Numbered from the stretch's first letter, positions 15,958 to 25,465 are shown. The stretch is DNA of 64,000 nt from Chloroflexota bacterium (GCA_016234595.1 JACRBG010000058.1:48001-112000); one strand, 5' to 3'. Notes: a model not told the origin generated them from the letters alone. Translations and numbers: made by a program.

Positions 15958-18900
15958 ATGATCAACTTATTGCTCCGATTCACCTTTATTGCATTTTTGC
16001 TGGGCAACAGTGGACCGTTTTCCCCTGCCCGCCACCCACAACATGATACGCCTAATGTCAGTCGCATCGAAAAGATAGCTGAGTTTGGGGGGCCAATCCG
16101 GGCCATCGCGCTTGATGGGGCCGATGCCCTCATTGCTGAGGGCGAAACGATTGTGCGTGTCCCGATGGTTGGCGACCAAGCCTATCATCCCATCGAACGT
16201 TATCCGTTAGGCCAAGGGCCCATCTTAGACCTTACCCGCACTACCCAAGCCCTCTATGCCCTAACTGCGCAAAGTCTTGTGGTGATGACACCTGATGCCA
16301 GCCAAATTCGGAATGTCCTGCCCGGCGGGGGCGAACGCTTAACCCTGCTTAACAACCTTTTATTGGTCACTGCCCGCCAAGCTGGAGCCAAGCTTTATGC
16401 CATTCAACCCAACGGCGATTTAGTCTCCCAAACTTGGATTAGCACACCCAGCGAAAACATTCAATCAGCCGTCATTGACTCCCAAACAGTGGCGATGGCG
16501 GATCGTTCATCGGGTATTCGATTATTAGAGCTAGAAGATAAAAAACCCGCCCAATTCTTGAGTGTTTTGCCGACCACTGCCCCACCCGATGGTCTTGCCA
16601 TTTTTGACCACTGGCTATTTGCCACCCGTGAACATCATGTCAACGTTATAGATGCCTATAATCCGCAAAATCCCGGAGTGGTTGGGCATTATGCCCCCAT
16701 CCATGATATTCAAGACATGGTAAGGCGAAACGGCCTTACGCTTATCGCTGATGGACAAGACGGCCTCAAGGTTTATGACAACGCCAGTTTAACCAATGGC
16801 CCGCGCTATTTGGATAGTGCGATTGACCATCCCTCGTATGCGGTCGCCTTTGATGCCAGTGGTCAATACCTGCTCAGCGGCGAACCAAACGGGTTACGCA
16901 TTTATGATGCCAACCGCCTGCCTGACCTAGTCCCAATTAGTTTTGCAGCTTTGTGGTCAGCCCCAACCGCTATCACAGTCGTTCCCAACTCCACCCTCGT
17001 ACTCGTTTCAGTAGGCGCCGGTGGATTGGCTGTAATTGATATAGCCGCACCCTTTGCACCCAATGTACGTGCTGCCCTACCCTTCTCTGGCCCAGTTGAA
17101 TATGCCATTGCCCACCCCAACGACCCATCTGTCCTCTATTTAACACTAGGCGATGGCCGACTAGTCACGCTTCAATTTGACCCAAATGCCCCCGAAAAAG
17201 CCTTCATTACCAGCGACCTGCCTCTGTCGGGGCAGCCTAGTGAAATGGCTATTGACCCCTCCCAAGATTTATTAGCCGTTGCTACTGGTCGTGCCGGACT
17301 CGACTTTTACGCTCTCGGACTCGACCACACCCAGCCATCTCGCCTGACCAATCTGATTTCCCAATCGCTCAATGAAGGTGGGGTCAAATCAGTCAAATTG
17401 ACGGGTGGGGGGCGTTGGGTCGTGCTTGATGGCAATTTGCTACGGGTAGTGCGCTTGTTTGGCAAACGCCAATTTGTCGAGGATGGTCGCCTTGCCGTTA
17501 CAGGCTCAACCCTTGCCCTGACCGACCAAGATTTATTGCTGGGGGGAGGTAATCAATTAACCACCCTCACCTTGCAAAATGGTCAACCCCAACCAACCGT
17601 TGTCTATCACGCCCCAACCCAATATCACGATATTGCAGCCCAACTCACCCAAGTGGTGCTTGCCGCCGATGATGGCTTGATTATTTTAGACACAACCGAC
17701 CGTACCCATCCACACGAACAGCGTTTTATCGCTACGCCCTTTAAAATCGAGCGGTTGCTCATTCGCGGCGACGATTGGTTATTGATTAATTCCCAGCAAG
17801 GCATGGTTCACATGCGTTTTTCACTGCTTTTAGCAAATGAAAAAACCGTCGAACCAACCATCGCGGGTACATATCTGTCCATTCAAGGCGCGCGTCAACT
17901 ACTTGCTTTTGCCGATGGTAGTCTTGGATTAGCGGGGAACGCATGGTTTCACATCAACTCCGATGGTGGTTTAATCGCGGCTGCACCTGATGCGCCTGCA
18001 CGCAGTAGTGCGGCTTTAGGTACAGCTACCTTTATGCTGCAAGATCACCTCATCCGCCTTGATACGAATGGTCAAGTCACGGCGGAAAATGAGCATGTGA
18101 TGGGCCTTGCTATTGCCAGCGATGGGCGCTTTATCTGGTTGCTCGGCTATCAAGGCCAACTACAGGCCTTTGATCCTATCACTCTGCAACCCGCCATCCC
18201 TACCCGCAGTGCTAATTTTGGCATCGAGGCCACCACAATCACGGCTGCGGACGACCTTTTATATATAGGCACCAAAGACGGCACGGTTTTGGTGGTTGCA
18301 CCGCCCGCCGAGCCTGTCTCAATCGCTGAGACCCTTGTTCACAGTCGTATCCCCAACATGGGTGGAGCCGTTGCCGATATTTACCCTGTTCCCGACCAGC
18401 CCGGTCAAATTGTTGTCAGTGCCAATGAGGGCGGGGTTTGGTGGTTAGACACACGGGACTCACGGGCAGTGGAAATTACGGCCCATTCACCCTTATCAGG
18501 CCGATCCATTGCGTCGGCTACTTCAGAGGATGCAAATTGGCTGGCTGTCGCCAATGGAGCTTGTGGCATCCAAGTTCTAGATGCCAGTCAGCGCGACTTA
18601 GGTTTGCGACCACTGGCCGAATGGCATGGTGGCTCAGTGACCGATGTTCAATTTGTCAACAATCATCTCATGGCACTTGTAGGGGGTGTCCCAACACTCT
18701 ATCAACTCAATCCAACCGCCCCACCCATGCCCCCACCCATGCCCCATCGCCCTTCCCCTTCTAACGCCACCGAATCCACGATGCCCATCCAAACTTTGAC
18801 ATGGCTCCCCAATCCCGACCCTTGCCAGCAGCTTGATTTTGAAGTGTGGGTTGATGGTAAGTTGATGGGCCAAACCAGCGAGTCCCGTTGGCTGCTTCCG

Positions 18901-19158
18901 GCCCCCTTGACCCACGATATTCAATGGCAGATTATTGCGTTGGATGCACAGGGCAACCGCACCCCCGGCCCCATCTGGCACGTCTATGCCCCGCTCAAGG
19001 GTTGGGCCAATACCCCTCTCGCCCTTGAAACCGAACAGATGAAACCGCCTACCGAAAAATCGCCCTTACCATTGCCGTTCTGGATATTGGGTCTATTTTT
19101 TGCTGGTTTAAGCCTGCTCGTCTTAGGAGGTATGGGTTGGCGAATGCTGCGTCGTTAA
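15958..19158 (+). CDS. Secreted beta-propeller protein with C-terminal membrane anchor
   Basis: A 1066-aa protein starting at MINLLLRF, which gives a clean signal peptide (hydrophobic residues about 2-17); an upstream ATG adds 16 poor residues. Roughly residues 30-900 consist of repeated propeller blades of the LVIVD/YncE type (GLRIYDANRLPDLV, GGLAVIDIAAPFAPNV, GLKVYDNASL). A short Pro/Met-rich linker, a small Ig/fibronectin-like domain (about 945-1015) and a C-terminal membrane helix followed by RRMLRR-like basic residues complete it. It is probably anchored on the cell surface and used for binding or adhesion. No catalytic motif is seen. Confidence 0.8.
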   Translation: MINLLLRFTFIAFLLGNSGPFSPARHPQHDTPNVSRIEKIAEFGGPIRAIALDGADALIAEGETIVRVPMVGDQAYHPIERYPLGQGPILDLTRTTQALYALTAQSLVVMTPDASQIRNVLPGGGERLTLLNNLLLVTARQAGAKLYAIQPNGDLVSQTWISTPSENIQSAVIDSQTVAMADRSSGIRLLELEDKKPAQFLSVLPTTAPPDGLAIFDHWLFATREHHVNVIDAYNPQNPGVVGHYAPIHDIQDMVRRNGLTLIADGQDGLKVYDNASLTNGPRYLDSAIDHPSYAVAFDASGQYLLSGEPNGLRIYDANRLPDLVPISFAALWSAPTAITVVPNSTLVLVSVGAGGLAVIDIAAPFAPNVRAALPFSGPVEYAIAHPNDPSVLYLTLGDGRLVTLQFDPNAPEKAFITSDLPLSGQPSEMAIDPSQDLLAVATGRAGLDFYALGLDHTQPSRLTNLISQSLNEGGVKSVKLTGGGRWVVLDGNLLRVVRLFGKRQFVEDGRLAVTGSTLALTDQDLLLGGGNQLTTLTLQNGQPQPTVVYHAPTQYHDIAAQLTQVVLAADDGLIILDTTDRTHPHEQRFIATPFKIERLLIRGDDWLLINSQQGMVHMRFSLLLANEKTVEPTIAGTYLSIQGARQLLAFADGSLGLAGNAWFHINSDGGLIAAAPDAPARSSAALGTATFMLQDHLIRLDTNGQVTAENEHVMGLAIASDGRFIWLLGYQGQLQAFDPITLQPAIPTRSANFGIEATTITAADDLLYIGTKDGTVLVVAPPAEPVSIAETLVHSRIPNMGGAVADIYPVPDQPGQIVVSANEGGVWWLDTRDSRAVEITAHSPLSGRSIASATSEDANWLAVANGACGIQVLDASQRDLGLRPLAEWHGGSVTDVQFVNNHLMALVGGVPTLYQLNPTAPPMPPPMPHRPSPSNATESTMPIQTLTWLPNPDPCQQLDFEVWVDGKLMGQTSESRWLLPAPLTHDIQWQIIALDAQGNRTPGPIWHVYAPLKGWANTPLALETEQMKPPTEKSPLPLPFWILGLFFAGLSLLVLGGMGWRMLRR

Positions 19159-19231
19159 AAAATCTGCTATAAATTTTGCCCACCTCCAACGTAATTCCTA
19201 CACAGATGCGGTAAAGTGTTGGGCTGAAAAT

Positions 19232-19247
19232 TTGAATGTCCATTCAA
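19232..19247. promoter_or_regulatory. Perfect palindrome upstream of htpG
   Basis: TTGAATG-TC-CATTCAA is a 7-bp perfect inverted repeat 14 nt before the htpG start and directly in front of its AGAGGTAG ribosome site. It is placed where a repressor would block transcription or translation. It does not match the CIRCE consensus. The regulator is unknown. Confidence 0.4.
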
Positions 19248-19261
19248 GAGGTAGGGTTTTT

Positions 19262-21145
19262 ATGGCAGAGTCATTTACCTTTCAGGCGGAAATCCGCCAA
19301 TTACTGTATACCCTTGTTCATTCCCTCTACACCGAACGCGAAATCTTCCTGCGCGAATTAATCTCGAATGCTTCCGACGCGCTCAATCGGATGCAGTTTG
19401 AATTGCTGACCAATCGGGATGTGCGCGATGTGGATGCCCAATTAGCCATTGAAATTGAAGCTGATGAAGAAGCGGGCACACTGACCATTCGAGATACGGG
19501 CGTGGGCATGAACCGTCAAGAACTCATCGAAAACCTCGGCACCATTTCCAAAAGCGGGGTGCGTGCATTTTTGGAAAAAGCCAAGTCTAGTAATGATGGG
19601 CACATCAGCACGGATTTAATCGGGCAGTTCGGCGTCGGTTTTTATAGCATCTTCATGGTCGCTGACGAGGTCATTGTGCATACACTGGCCTACCAACCCG
19701 ATTCTGAACCCTATCGCTGGATTTCGCGTGGCGAAGAATCCTATGAAATCGAGCCGGGAGATAAGGAAGTTCGCGGCACGGAGGTCATTCTCAAACTCAA
19801 GGACGACGCCAAAGAGTTTTTGAAAGACTACACCCTCCGCAAAATCATCCAAACCCATTCCAACTACATCGCCTTCCCCATCTACATTGGCGAGAGCGAA
19901 GAACCCGCCAATGCCCGTCAAGCCATTTGGCGTCGCCCTGCCAGCGAAGTCACCGACGAGGACTACAACAATTTCTATCGTGCTTTGACGATGGAATTTG
20001 AAGAACCCCTAGCCCACATCCACACTTCCGCCGACGCCCCCGTACAATATTATGCCTTGCTCTATCTGCCTGCCAAAGCCGAGCGCAGCATGTTTACCCT
20101 CCGCAAAGAGCCGGGGTTGCAATTGTATGCGCGTAAGGTGCTGATCCAAGATTACTGCACCGATTTGCTACCTGAATATCTCTACTTTGTGCACGGCGCA
20201 GTAGATAGTGAAGACCTGCCCCTCAATGTCTCGCGTGAGACCGTGCAGGCCAATAAGATTATGATGGGGCTGAAAAAGGCCATCACTGGTCGCATCTTGC
20301 GCCATCTAAGTGACCTTGCCAAAAACGACGCCGAAAAATATGCCGCTTTTTGGGCGGAATTTGGGCCATTTATCAAACAGGGCATGATTGCCGACCCCGA
20401 TAACCGCGACCGTTTACAGGGCCTTCTGCGTTTCTACAGCACCCGCAGCGAAGATACCTTGACCAGCTTGCAAGAGGTGGTCGAACGGATGCAAGAGGTC
20501 GAAAATCAGCAAGAGGTTTATTATGTCCTCGGCGATAGCAAATCAGTGGCCTCCCACAGTCCCCACCTTGACCCCTTTCGTGAACGTGGCATTGAGGTGC
20601 TCTACTTCACCGAGACGGTAGATAGCTTTTTGATTAACTCGCTGTTCGAGTTTAACGGTCACAAATTGCGGAACGTGGATGATGAAAGCCTTGACCTATC
20701 TGAAATTGGGTCGGCTCAAACACCCGAAGATACTAATGAAGCGCTTGAAAGTGATTCACTGGAAAATGTCCGCACCCACTTTGCCGAAATCTTAGGTGAA
20801 CGTGTCCAATCTGTCCGCATCAGCAAGGTGCTGTCCGGCAGCAACCCAGCCCGTCTGGTATCGCCTGAAGGTGCTATTGATCGCCACACCCAGCGTGTCT
20901 ATCGCATGTTGGATCGGGATTATGAGGTTCCGCGCAAGATTTTGGAACTCAATCCTCGCCATACTTTGATGCACAACTTGGCGAACTTAATCGAAGCCGA
21001 TGCCCAAAATCCGTTGGTCGAGGTCACGGTTGAACAGATTTACGAAAATGCCCTACTGCTTGACGGTCTTCACCCTAATCCTGCCGAAATGGTCAGCCGC
21101 ATTCAGGCTCTCATGGAAGCCGCCACTGGTCGTCATTCCGACTAA
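19262..21145 (+). CDS. htpG: Molecular chaperone HtpG (Hsp90)
   Basis: A 627-aa Hsp90 homologue starting at MAESFTFQAEIRQLL, with AGAGG upstream; an earlier in-frame start is not needed. The GHKL ATPase domain is at the N-terminus: LISNASDALNR (Asn and Asp contacts), DTGVGM and GQFGVGFYS. The middle domain has the catalytic Arg region LPLNVSRET, and a C-terminal dimerisation domain follows. Length is normal for bacterial HtpG. It is a cytoplasmic, ATP-dependent folding factor, usually heat-inducible. A palindrome just upstream of its ribosome site may be the control element. Confidence 0.97.
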   Translation: MAESFTFQAEIRQLLYTLVHSLYTEREIFLRELISNASDALNRMQFELLTNRDVRDVDAQLAIEIEADEEAGTLTIRDTGVGMNRQELIENLGTISKSGVRAFLEKAKSSNDGHISTDLIGQFGVGFYSIFMVADEVIVHTLAYQPDSEPYRWISRGEESYEIEPGDKEVRGTEVILKLKDDAKEFLKDYTLRKIIQTHSNYIAFPIYIGESEEPANARQAIWRRPASEVTDEDYNNFYRALTMEFEEPLAHIHTSADAPVQYYALLYLPAKAERSMFTLRKEPGLQLYARKVLIQDYCTDLLPEYLYFVHGAVDSEDLPLNVSRETVQANKIMMGLKKAITGRILRHLSDLAKNDAEKYAAFWAEFGPFIKQGMIADPDNRDRLQGLLRFYSTRSEDTLTSLQEVVERMQEVENQQEVYYVLGDSKSVASHSPHLDPFRERGIEVLYFTETVDSFLINSLFEFNGHKLRNVDDESLDLSEIGSAQTPEDTNEALESDSLENVRTHFAEILGERVQSVRISKVLSGSNPARLVSPEGAIDRHTQRVYRMLDRDYEVPRKILELNPRHTLMHNLANLIEADAQNPLVEVTVEQIYENALLLDGLHPNPAEMVSRIQALMEAATGRHSD

Positions 21146-21158
21146 ATGAGCATTTTTG

Positions 21159-21190
21159 AGGAGGGCAGATCGGCACAATCTGCCCTCTTA
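21159..21190. terminator. Bidirectional terminator between htpG and the ligase-like gene
   Basis: GAGGGCAGA (21161-21169) and TCTGCCCTC (21179-21187) form a 9-bp stem with a 9-nt loop, between two convergent genes. T-rich flanks are modest. Confidence 0.65.
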
Positions 21191-21194
21191 GCAA

Positions 21195-21776
21195 TTACTC
21201 CGGCCATTTATAGCCAAAATCGCGGCGCTTAATTTTGACCATACGCCCATCGGGGTGATGCCACACAATTCCTTCTAGCTTGTGTTCGGCCAACCACCCT
21301 TTCAATCCCTCAAAATCGCGGGGTGGCTCGGTGTCCCACACCACAAACAACGGGTCGCCATGTCGCACTAATTGATGCTGATCCAGTTTATAAGGATTCC
21401 CTTGCACCTTTGGCCCAATCAATTCATAGGTTCCCTCAAGGTCATCAGGCGATGTGGTTGCCAGCAGATGATTCCATGCCTCGCAATGCCATTTATCATC
21501 GGGCTTGTTAGGGTCAACGGTCAACCAACCCGGCCAATGACCCGTAATAGGATCAGGGTCTTGCGCCGCCATAAACCCTTCCGGCGGATTTTTGCCCTTC
21601 TTGGCATCATAGCGTTTGTACAACACCCCATCCTGAATCAGGCAGGAAGTCCCATCCCATTTAGGTGTCGGATGGCCCTCGCCCGCAATCACCCACTCAG
21701 CGCCCTCCACTACTTCATCATAAACCAGCCGCGTGCCTTCATAATCGCGTTTAAATAGCGAAACGATCTTCTTCAC
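21195..21776 (-). CDS. RNA-ligase-like nucleotidyltransferase
   Basis: A 193-aa protein with the ordered motifs of covalent nucleotidyltransferases. Motif I is KWDGT with the candidate adenylated Lys39. Motif Ia-like is YKRYDAKKGK, motif III is YELIGPKVQGNPY, motif IV is EGIVWHH and motif V is MVKIKRRDFG. This matches the small Rnl1/DUF5565-type RNA ligase family, which has the catalytic domain only and no DNA-ligase OB domain. It probably joins or repairs RNA ends using ATP. It lies 15 nt downstream of a secreted beta-propeller gene, which gives no functional clue. Its true substrate is unknown. Confidence 0.8.
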   Translation of the reverse strand: MKKIVSLFKRDYEGTRLVYDEVVEGAEWVIAGEGHPTPKWDGTSCLIQDGVLYKRYDAKKGKNPPEGFMAAQDPDPITGHWPGWLTVDPNKPDDKWHCEAWNHLLATTSPDDLEGTYELIGPKVQGNPYKLDQHQLVRHGDPLFVVWDTEPPRDFEGLKGWLAEHKLEGIVWHHPDGRMVKIKRRDFGYKWPE

Positions 21777-21791
21777 AAATTGACCTTTCCC

Positions 21792-23099
21792 TTAGCGTTT
21801 AGCAAAGGTGAACATATACCCCCACAACAGTACGCGCAAATATTCACCATCATCCCCTGCCGTGAATTGATACATCGGCATAGGCCCCGCATATTCACCC
21901 TCCGGAAAATTAAACAATCTCAGTGGAGTATTTGAATCATTAGGTGACAGCAATGGCAACGCCGAGACGCCAGCATCTTGGCCGTTGAAATTGAAATAGA
22001 TCACATAACTACCATCTAGTGTTACCACCCCAGCCCGAATGGTATCGTATCGGCCTGCAACCTGATCGGTTATTACAGAGCTCTCTACAAAACTCTGTTG
22101 ATCTGGCACCCCGCTAAAATCAATCAAGGGCATGGATTCACCGCTATTTACCTCAATAGCATAGGTCGGTTCAGCCGCCGCAACTTGGGAAGAAATGGTG
22201 GTTGCCACCAAATATTGACCATCCCCACTCCAACCAAGCCCGTTTAGCCAAAGATCAGTCTCACTCCAAGATGGAATACCGAACTGAACTAAATCCGACA
22301 AAGCAGCGACTTGGCGTGCCTCACCACTCGAAATATCCACAACCCAAATACTTTGGTCTTTGCTCAGGTCAGATGGGCGCACCAAAAAAGCCAGCTTTTG
22401 AGCATCGGGGGATAAAACCACACTGCCGTCCAAGACATCCAACCGAGCGTTGTAGACAGCAAAGGGTTCATCTTTTACAGAAGTCAAATCAGCCACCCAT
22501 TCGGGATCATTGGTGTTTTCCAGCCCATTCGCCCAAGTGAACCGATAGAGATTAAAGGGTACAGGGACATCTTGCCCATAGGCGGTACGGAAGAAGTAGA
22601 GAATATCGTTTGCCCCCCAAACAGGCGCATAGTCCAATTCCAAGGTAATACCGTCATCTGGAAGAGCATCACCAATTACACCATCATCCGTTAGGTTGAC
22701 CAACTGCCGCGTTTCAAAATCAAAGACCCAGAGGTCACTTTCATAAAACCGTAGAAATAGATCCTCGTGAAAGGCCAGATAACGGCTGTTTGGCGACCAA
22801 ACAAAACCCGTCATCACACGCACTGTCACGTCACCAGTTGAGATACACTCGGTTGCTCCCGAAGCAATTTCATAAACGCAAAAAGCAGTATCATGGGGCC
22901 ACACCAATTTCGTCCCATCTGGCGAGATCGTCATATTACGAGTGTCCCCCAGTTCATCCAGCCTTTGATAATCCACAAATTCCAAGATGGGCGGAGTGGT
23001 AATTTGGCTAGGGGCCGACGGGTTATGGGGTAACAACGTAGGCGCTAGGGTGGTCAGACCGCATAGACTGGCTAACATCAATACAAGTGATCGTAGCAT
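21792..23099 (-). CDS. Secreted beta-propeller protein, tandem paralogue B
   Basis: A 435-aa protein with an N-terminal signal peptide (LRSLVLMLASLCGLTTLA). The rest is a TolB/WD40-like propeller with repeats such as ISPDGTKLVWPHDT, WSPNSRYLAFHED and LSPDAQKLAFLVRPS. It is clearly homologous over its whole length to the next gene upstream (23279-24595); both end in the same GYM-TFAKR tail. The upstream non-coding stretches are also alike, so the whole unit was duplicated. Probably exported; ligand and role are unknown. The ribosome site GAGGAAGGAAGG is strong. Confidence 0.85.
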   Translation of the reverse strand: MLRSLVLMLASLCGLTTLAPTLLPHNPSAPSQITTPPILEFVDYQRLDELGDTRNMTISPDGTKLVWPHDTAFCVYEIASGATECISTGDVTVRVMTGFVWSPNSRYLAFHEDLFLRFYESDLWVFDFETRQLVNLTDDGVIGDALPDDGITLELDYAPVWGANDILYFFRTAYGQDVPVPFNLYRFTWANGLENTNDPEWVADLTSVKDEPFAVYNARLDVLDGSVVLSPDAQKLAFLVRPSDLSKDQSIWVVDISSGEARQVAALSDLVQFGIPSWSETDLWLNGLGWSGDGQYLVATTISSQVAAAEPTYAIEVNSGESMPLIDFSGVPDQQSFVESSVITDQVAGRYDTIRAGVVTLDGSYVIYFNFNGQDAGVSALPLLSPNDSNTPLRLFNFPEGEYAGPMPMYQFTAGDDGEYLRVLLWGYMFTFAKR

Positions 23100-23130
23100 C
23101 GTTTTTGCCTTCCTTCCTCAAAAACAAAAA

Positions 23131-23154
23131 TGGCACTCCTATATTAGAATGCCA
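23131..23154 (-). promoter_or_regulatory. Leader hairpin shared with paralogue A
   Basis: On the minus strand TGGCATTCTA pairs with TAGGAGTGCCA as an imperfect hairpin 32 nt before the start codon. An equivalent hairpin lies at the same place upstream of paralogue A (24623-24651), with different bases but a kept stem. It may be an operator or an mRNA control element. Confidence 0.4.
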
Positions 23155-23278
23155 CTTTATGAGAAAATGTTCCAATGGTTCATTAGGCGGCTTGCGGTAT
23201 TTGTAACTCCATCACCCGGGTACCATTACAATCGGATTTGAACAGGGCAACAGTTCGCTTCCCAAACCACCCTTGCTG

Positions 23279-24595
23279 TCAGCGTTTAGCAAAGGTTAAC
23301 ATATAGCCATTCATCAACACCCGCACATACTCGCCATCATCTCCCACCGAAGGTTGGATCATCGGCATTGGATCACTTCCATATTCACCTGCTGGCAAGC
23401 TAAACAAGCGAATCGGTGTATTGGTAGCAGGTGGCAGCAGCGGCAGGGCTGATACCCCAGGAACATCACCGCCAAAATTGAAATACACAACATAGCTACC
23501 ATCGGGAGTCACCAAGCCAATACGCATAAAATCATAAGCACCCGCAAATCCATCCGAAGGTGTAAGCTGGTAAAGACTCGCTCGATTTGGCAGGCCACTG
23601 AAATCCAACAAGGGGATGGATTCACCAGTATTCACGTTGACGGCGTAGACCGGCACAACAGAACCTGCATAGGAGCCATTATAGGTTCCAACCGTCAAGG
23701 TTTGACCATCACCGCTCCAGCCAAGGCCACTGAGTCCAATTTCTTCACCCTCTTCCCATGTTGGAACTCCGGTTTGTAGTAACTCCGGCAAGGTTGCAAT
23801 TTGGCGGAGATCCCCACTGGCAATATCCAATATCCAAATACTCTGCCCCAAATCCAGTTCGCTTGGTCGTACTATCAAAGCCATTAACTGACCGTCAGGC
23901 GATAGACTGGCCGTGCTATTCAGCACATCCGACCGCGATCTATAGACTGGGAACTTTTCACCCTGTGCCCAACTCGTTAAATCAGTCACCAATTCCGGTG
24001 TGCCAGCATGTTCAAGACCATTCCCAAGCGCAATTCGCTCCAAGCTGAGTGGTACAGGCACTAAGTTCTGGTCATAGACGGTACGGAAAAAATAGAGCGT
24101 ATCGTCCGGCCCCCAAACAGGAGAATAGTCCACATTCGCGGTGATACCTTCCGATGTAATAAACTGCCCATCAATGTCATCATCAGTTAGATTAACTAAT
24201 TGACGCGCTTCAACATCGAAAACCCACAGATCACTTTCAACCATCCGCACAAATACGTCTTCATGAAAAGCGATATAGCGGCTGTCCAATGACCATCTAA
24301 AACCCGTCATGCCCCGCAATGGCATGTCGCCAGTTTCAACACAGTCTGTCGTTTCTGTGGGAATTTGGTAAATACAAAAATCTGTGTCCTGAGGCCATAC
24401 CAACATCGAGGCATCTGGTGAAATGGTCATATCGCGCGTATCACCCACCCCATCCAGTCTTTGATAGTCCACAAATTCCAAGATAGGTGGAGTATTGACT
24501 TGGCTGGGTAATGAGGCTGGTGTGTCATTTGGTATCGAGATTAGATTATTCAAGCCACACAGCGTGGCTAACATTAGCAATAGAGAACGTATCAT
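23279..24595 (-). CDS. Secreted beta-propeller protein, tandem paralogue A
   Basis: A 438-aa protein starting at MIRSLLLM, directly after the very strong ribosome site AGGAGGGG. A signal peptide (LLLMLATLCGL) is followed by a propeller with ISPDASMLVWPQDT, WSLDSRYIAFHED and LSPDGQLMALIVRPS. It is the tandem duplicate of the gene at 21792-23099. The two are diverged but co-linear, differing mostly in surface loops. Probably extracellular or cell-surface; no catalytic motif is visible. Confidence 0.85.
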   Translation of the reverse strand: MIRSLLLMLATLCGLNNLISIPNDTPASLPSQVNTPPILEFVDYQRLDGVGDTRDMTISPDASMLVWPQDTDFCIYQIPTETTDCVETGDMPLRGMTGFRWSLDSRYIAFHEDVFVRMVESDLWVFDVEARQLVNLTDDDIDGQFITSEGITANVDYSPVWGPDDTLYFFRTVYDQNLVPVPLSLERIALGNGLEHAGTPELVTDLTSWAQGEKFPVYRSRSDVLNSTASLSPDGQLMALIVRPSELDLGQSIWILDIASGDLRQIATLPELLQTGVPTWEEGEEIGLSGLGWSGDGQTLTVGTYNGSYAGSVVPVYAVNVNTGESIPLLDFSGLPNRASLYQLTPSDGFAGAYDFMRIGLVTPDGSYVVYFNFGGDVPGVSALPLLPPATNTPIRLFSLPAGEYGSDPMPMIQPSVGDDGEYVRVLMNGYMLTFAKR

Positions 24596-24622
24596 AGCTC
24601 CCCTCCTAGAGAAAGCAAAGTA

Positions 24623-24651
24623 TGGCATTCCTAAGCGCTATTAGGATGTCA
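24623..24651 (-). promoter_or_regulatory. Leader hairpin of paralogue A
   Basis: On the minus strand TGACATCCTAA pairs with TTAGGAATGCCA around a short loop, 28 nt before the start codon. It aligns with the hairpin upstream of paralogue B, including a shared TTGGAAC block further upstream. Confidence 0.4.
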
Positions 24652-24688
24652 TTCTTAGCCAAAAAGTTCCAAACACTATAGCGAGAAT

Positions 24689-25465
24689 TTACTCGGTGGG
24701 TTGAGGGGGTTTCCAACCTTGCCAGCCGCGTGCCTGCCATGCCGCATAGACGGCCACTGCGCCAACTGTTGCCACATTCAGGCTCTCGACCGCCCCACGC
24801 ATGGGCAATGTCACCAATAAATCACAGGTTTCCCGCACCAAGCGGCGCATCCCCTCGCCCTCGCTGCCCAACACCAGCCCAATGCTCATATTGAGATCAA
24901 CTTTATCGAGTGGTTTGACACTAGGGCCAATATCTAGTCCAACCAGCCAGACATTTTCTTCCTGCAATTTTTTCATGGCATTCACCAGATTAGTCACCTG
25001 CGCCACATGTAAATGCTCGACAGCCCCTGACGAAGCCGCTACCACCGAGGATGTGACGGCTACGCTGCGCTTCACTTGCATGATAACGCCATGCACCCCC
25101 ACTGAATCAGCCACTCGCAGCAGCACCCCCACATTTTGGGGGTCTTTCAGCAAATCCAGCAGCAGGATAAACGGCTTTTCATCACGTTCATTGGCAACCG
25201 CCAAAATGTCTTCAATTTCTACATAGGGATAGCCCGCCGTCCGCAACACTATCCCTTGATGATTTCCCTCGCTCGTCGCCAAATCATCTACAATCCGCCG
25301 GGGCACGCGGCGAATCTCTACGCCTCTGGCTTGGGCTGTGTTGATAATGTCGGTGATGATATTTTTCTCTTCAGTACCTTCGGCAATCAGCAACTGCTGA
25401 AACTGCCGCCGTCCAGCCCGTAATGTCTCCAATACAGGCCAACGTCCATAAATGAAATCTGACAT
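24689..25465 (-). CDS. rlmB: 23S rRNA (guanosine-2'-O-)-methyltransferase-type SpoU protein
   Basis: A 258-aa TrmH/SpoU-family enzyme starting at MSDFIYGRWPVLETLR. The N-terminal substrate-binding domain (about 1-80) is followed by the trefoil-knot SAM domain. It carries the three family motifs: LLDLLKDPQNVGVLLR (1), IGLVLGSEGEGMRRL (2) and LPMRGAVESLNVATVGAV (3). It methylates ribose 2'-OH of a guanosine in RNA, most likely 23S rRNA G2251 as in RlmB, although TrmH-family specificity cannot be fixed from sequence alone. It stands alone on the minus strand. Confidence 0.88.
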   Translation of the reverse strand: MSDFIYGRWPVLETLRAGRRQFQQLLIAEGTEEKNIITDIINTAQARGVEIRRVPRRIVDDLATSEGNHQGIVLRTAGYPYVEIEDILAVANERDEKPFILLLDLLKDPQNVGVLLRVADSVGVHGVIMQVKRSVAVTSSVVAASSGAVEHLHVAQVTNLVNAMKKLQEENVWLVGLDIGPSVKPLDKVDLNMSIGLVLGSEGEGMRRLVRETCDLLVTLPMRGAVESLNVATVGAVAVYAAWQARGWQGWKPPQPTE

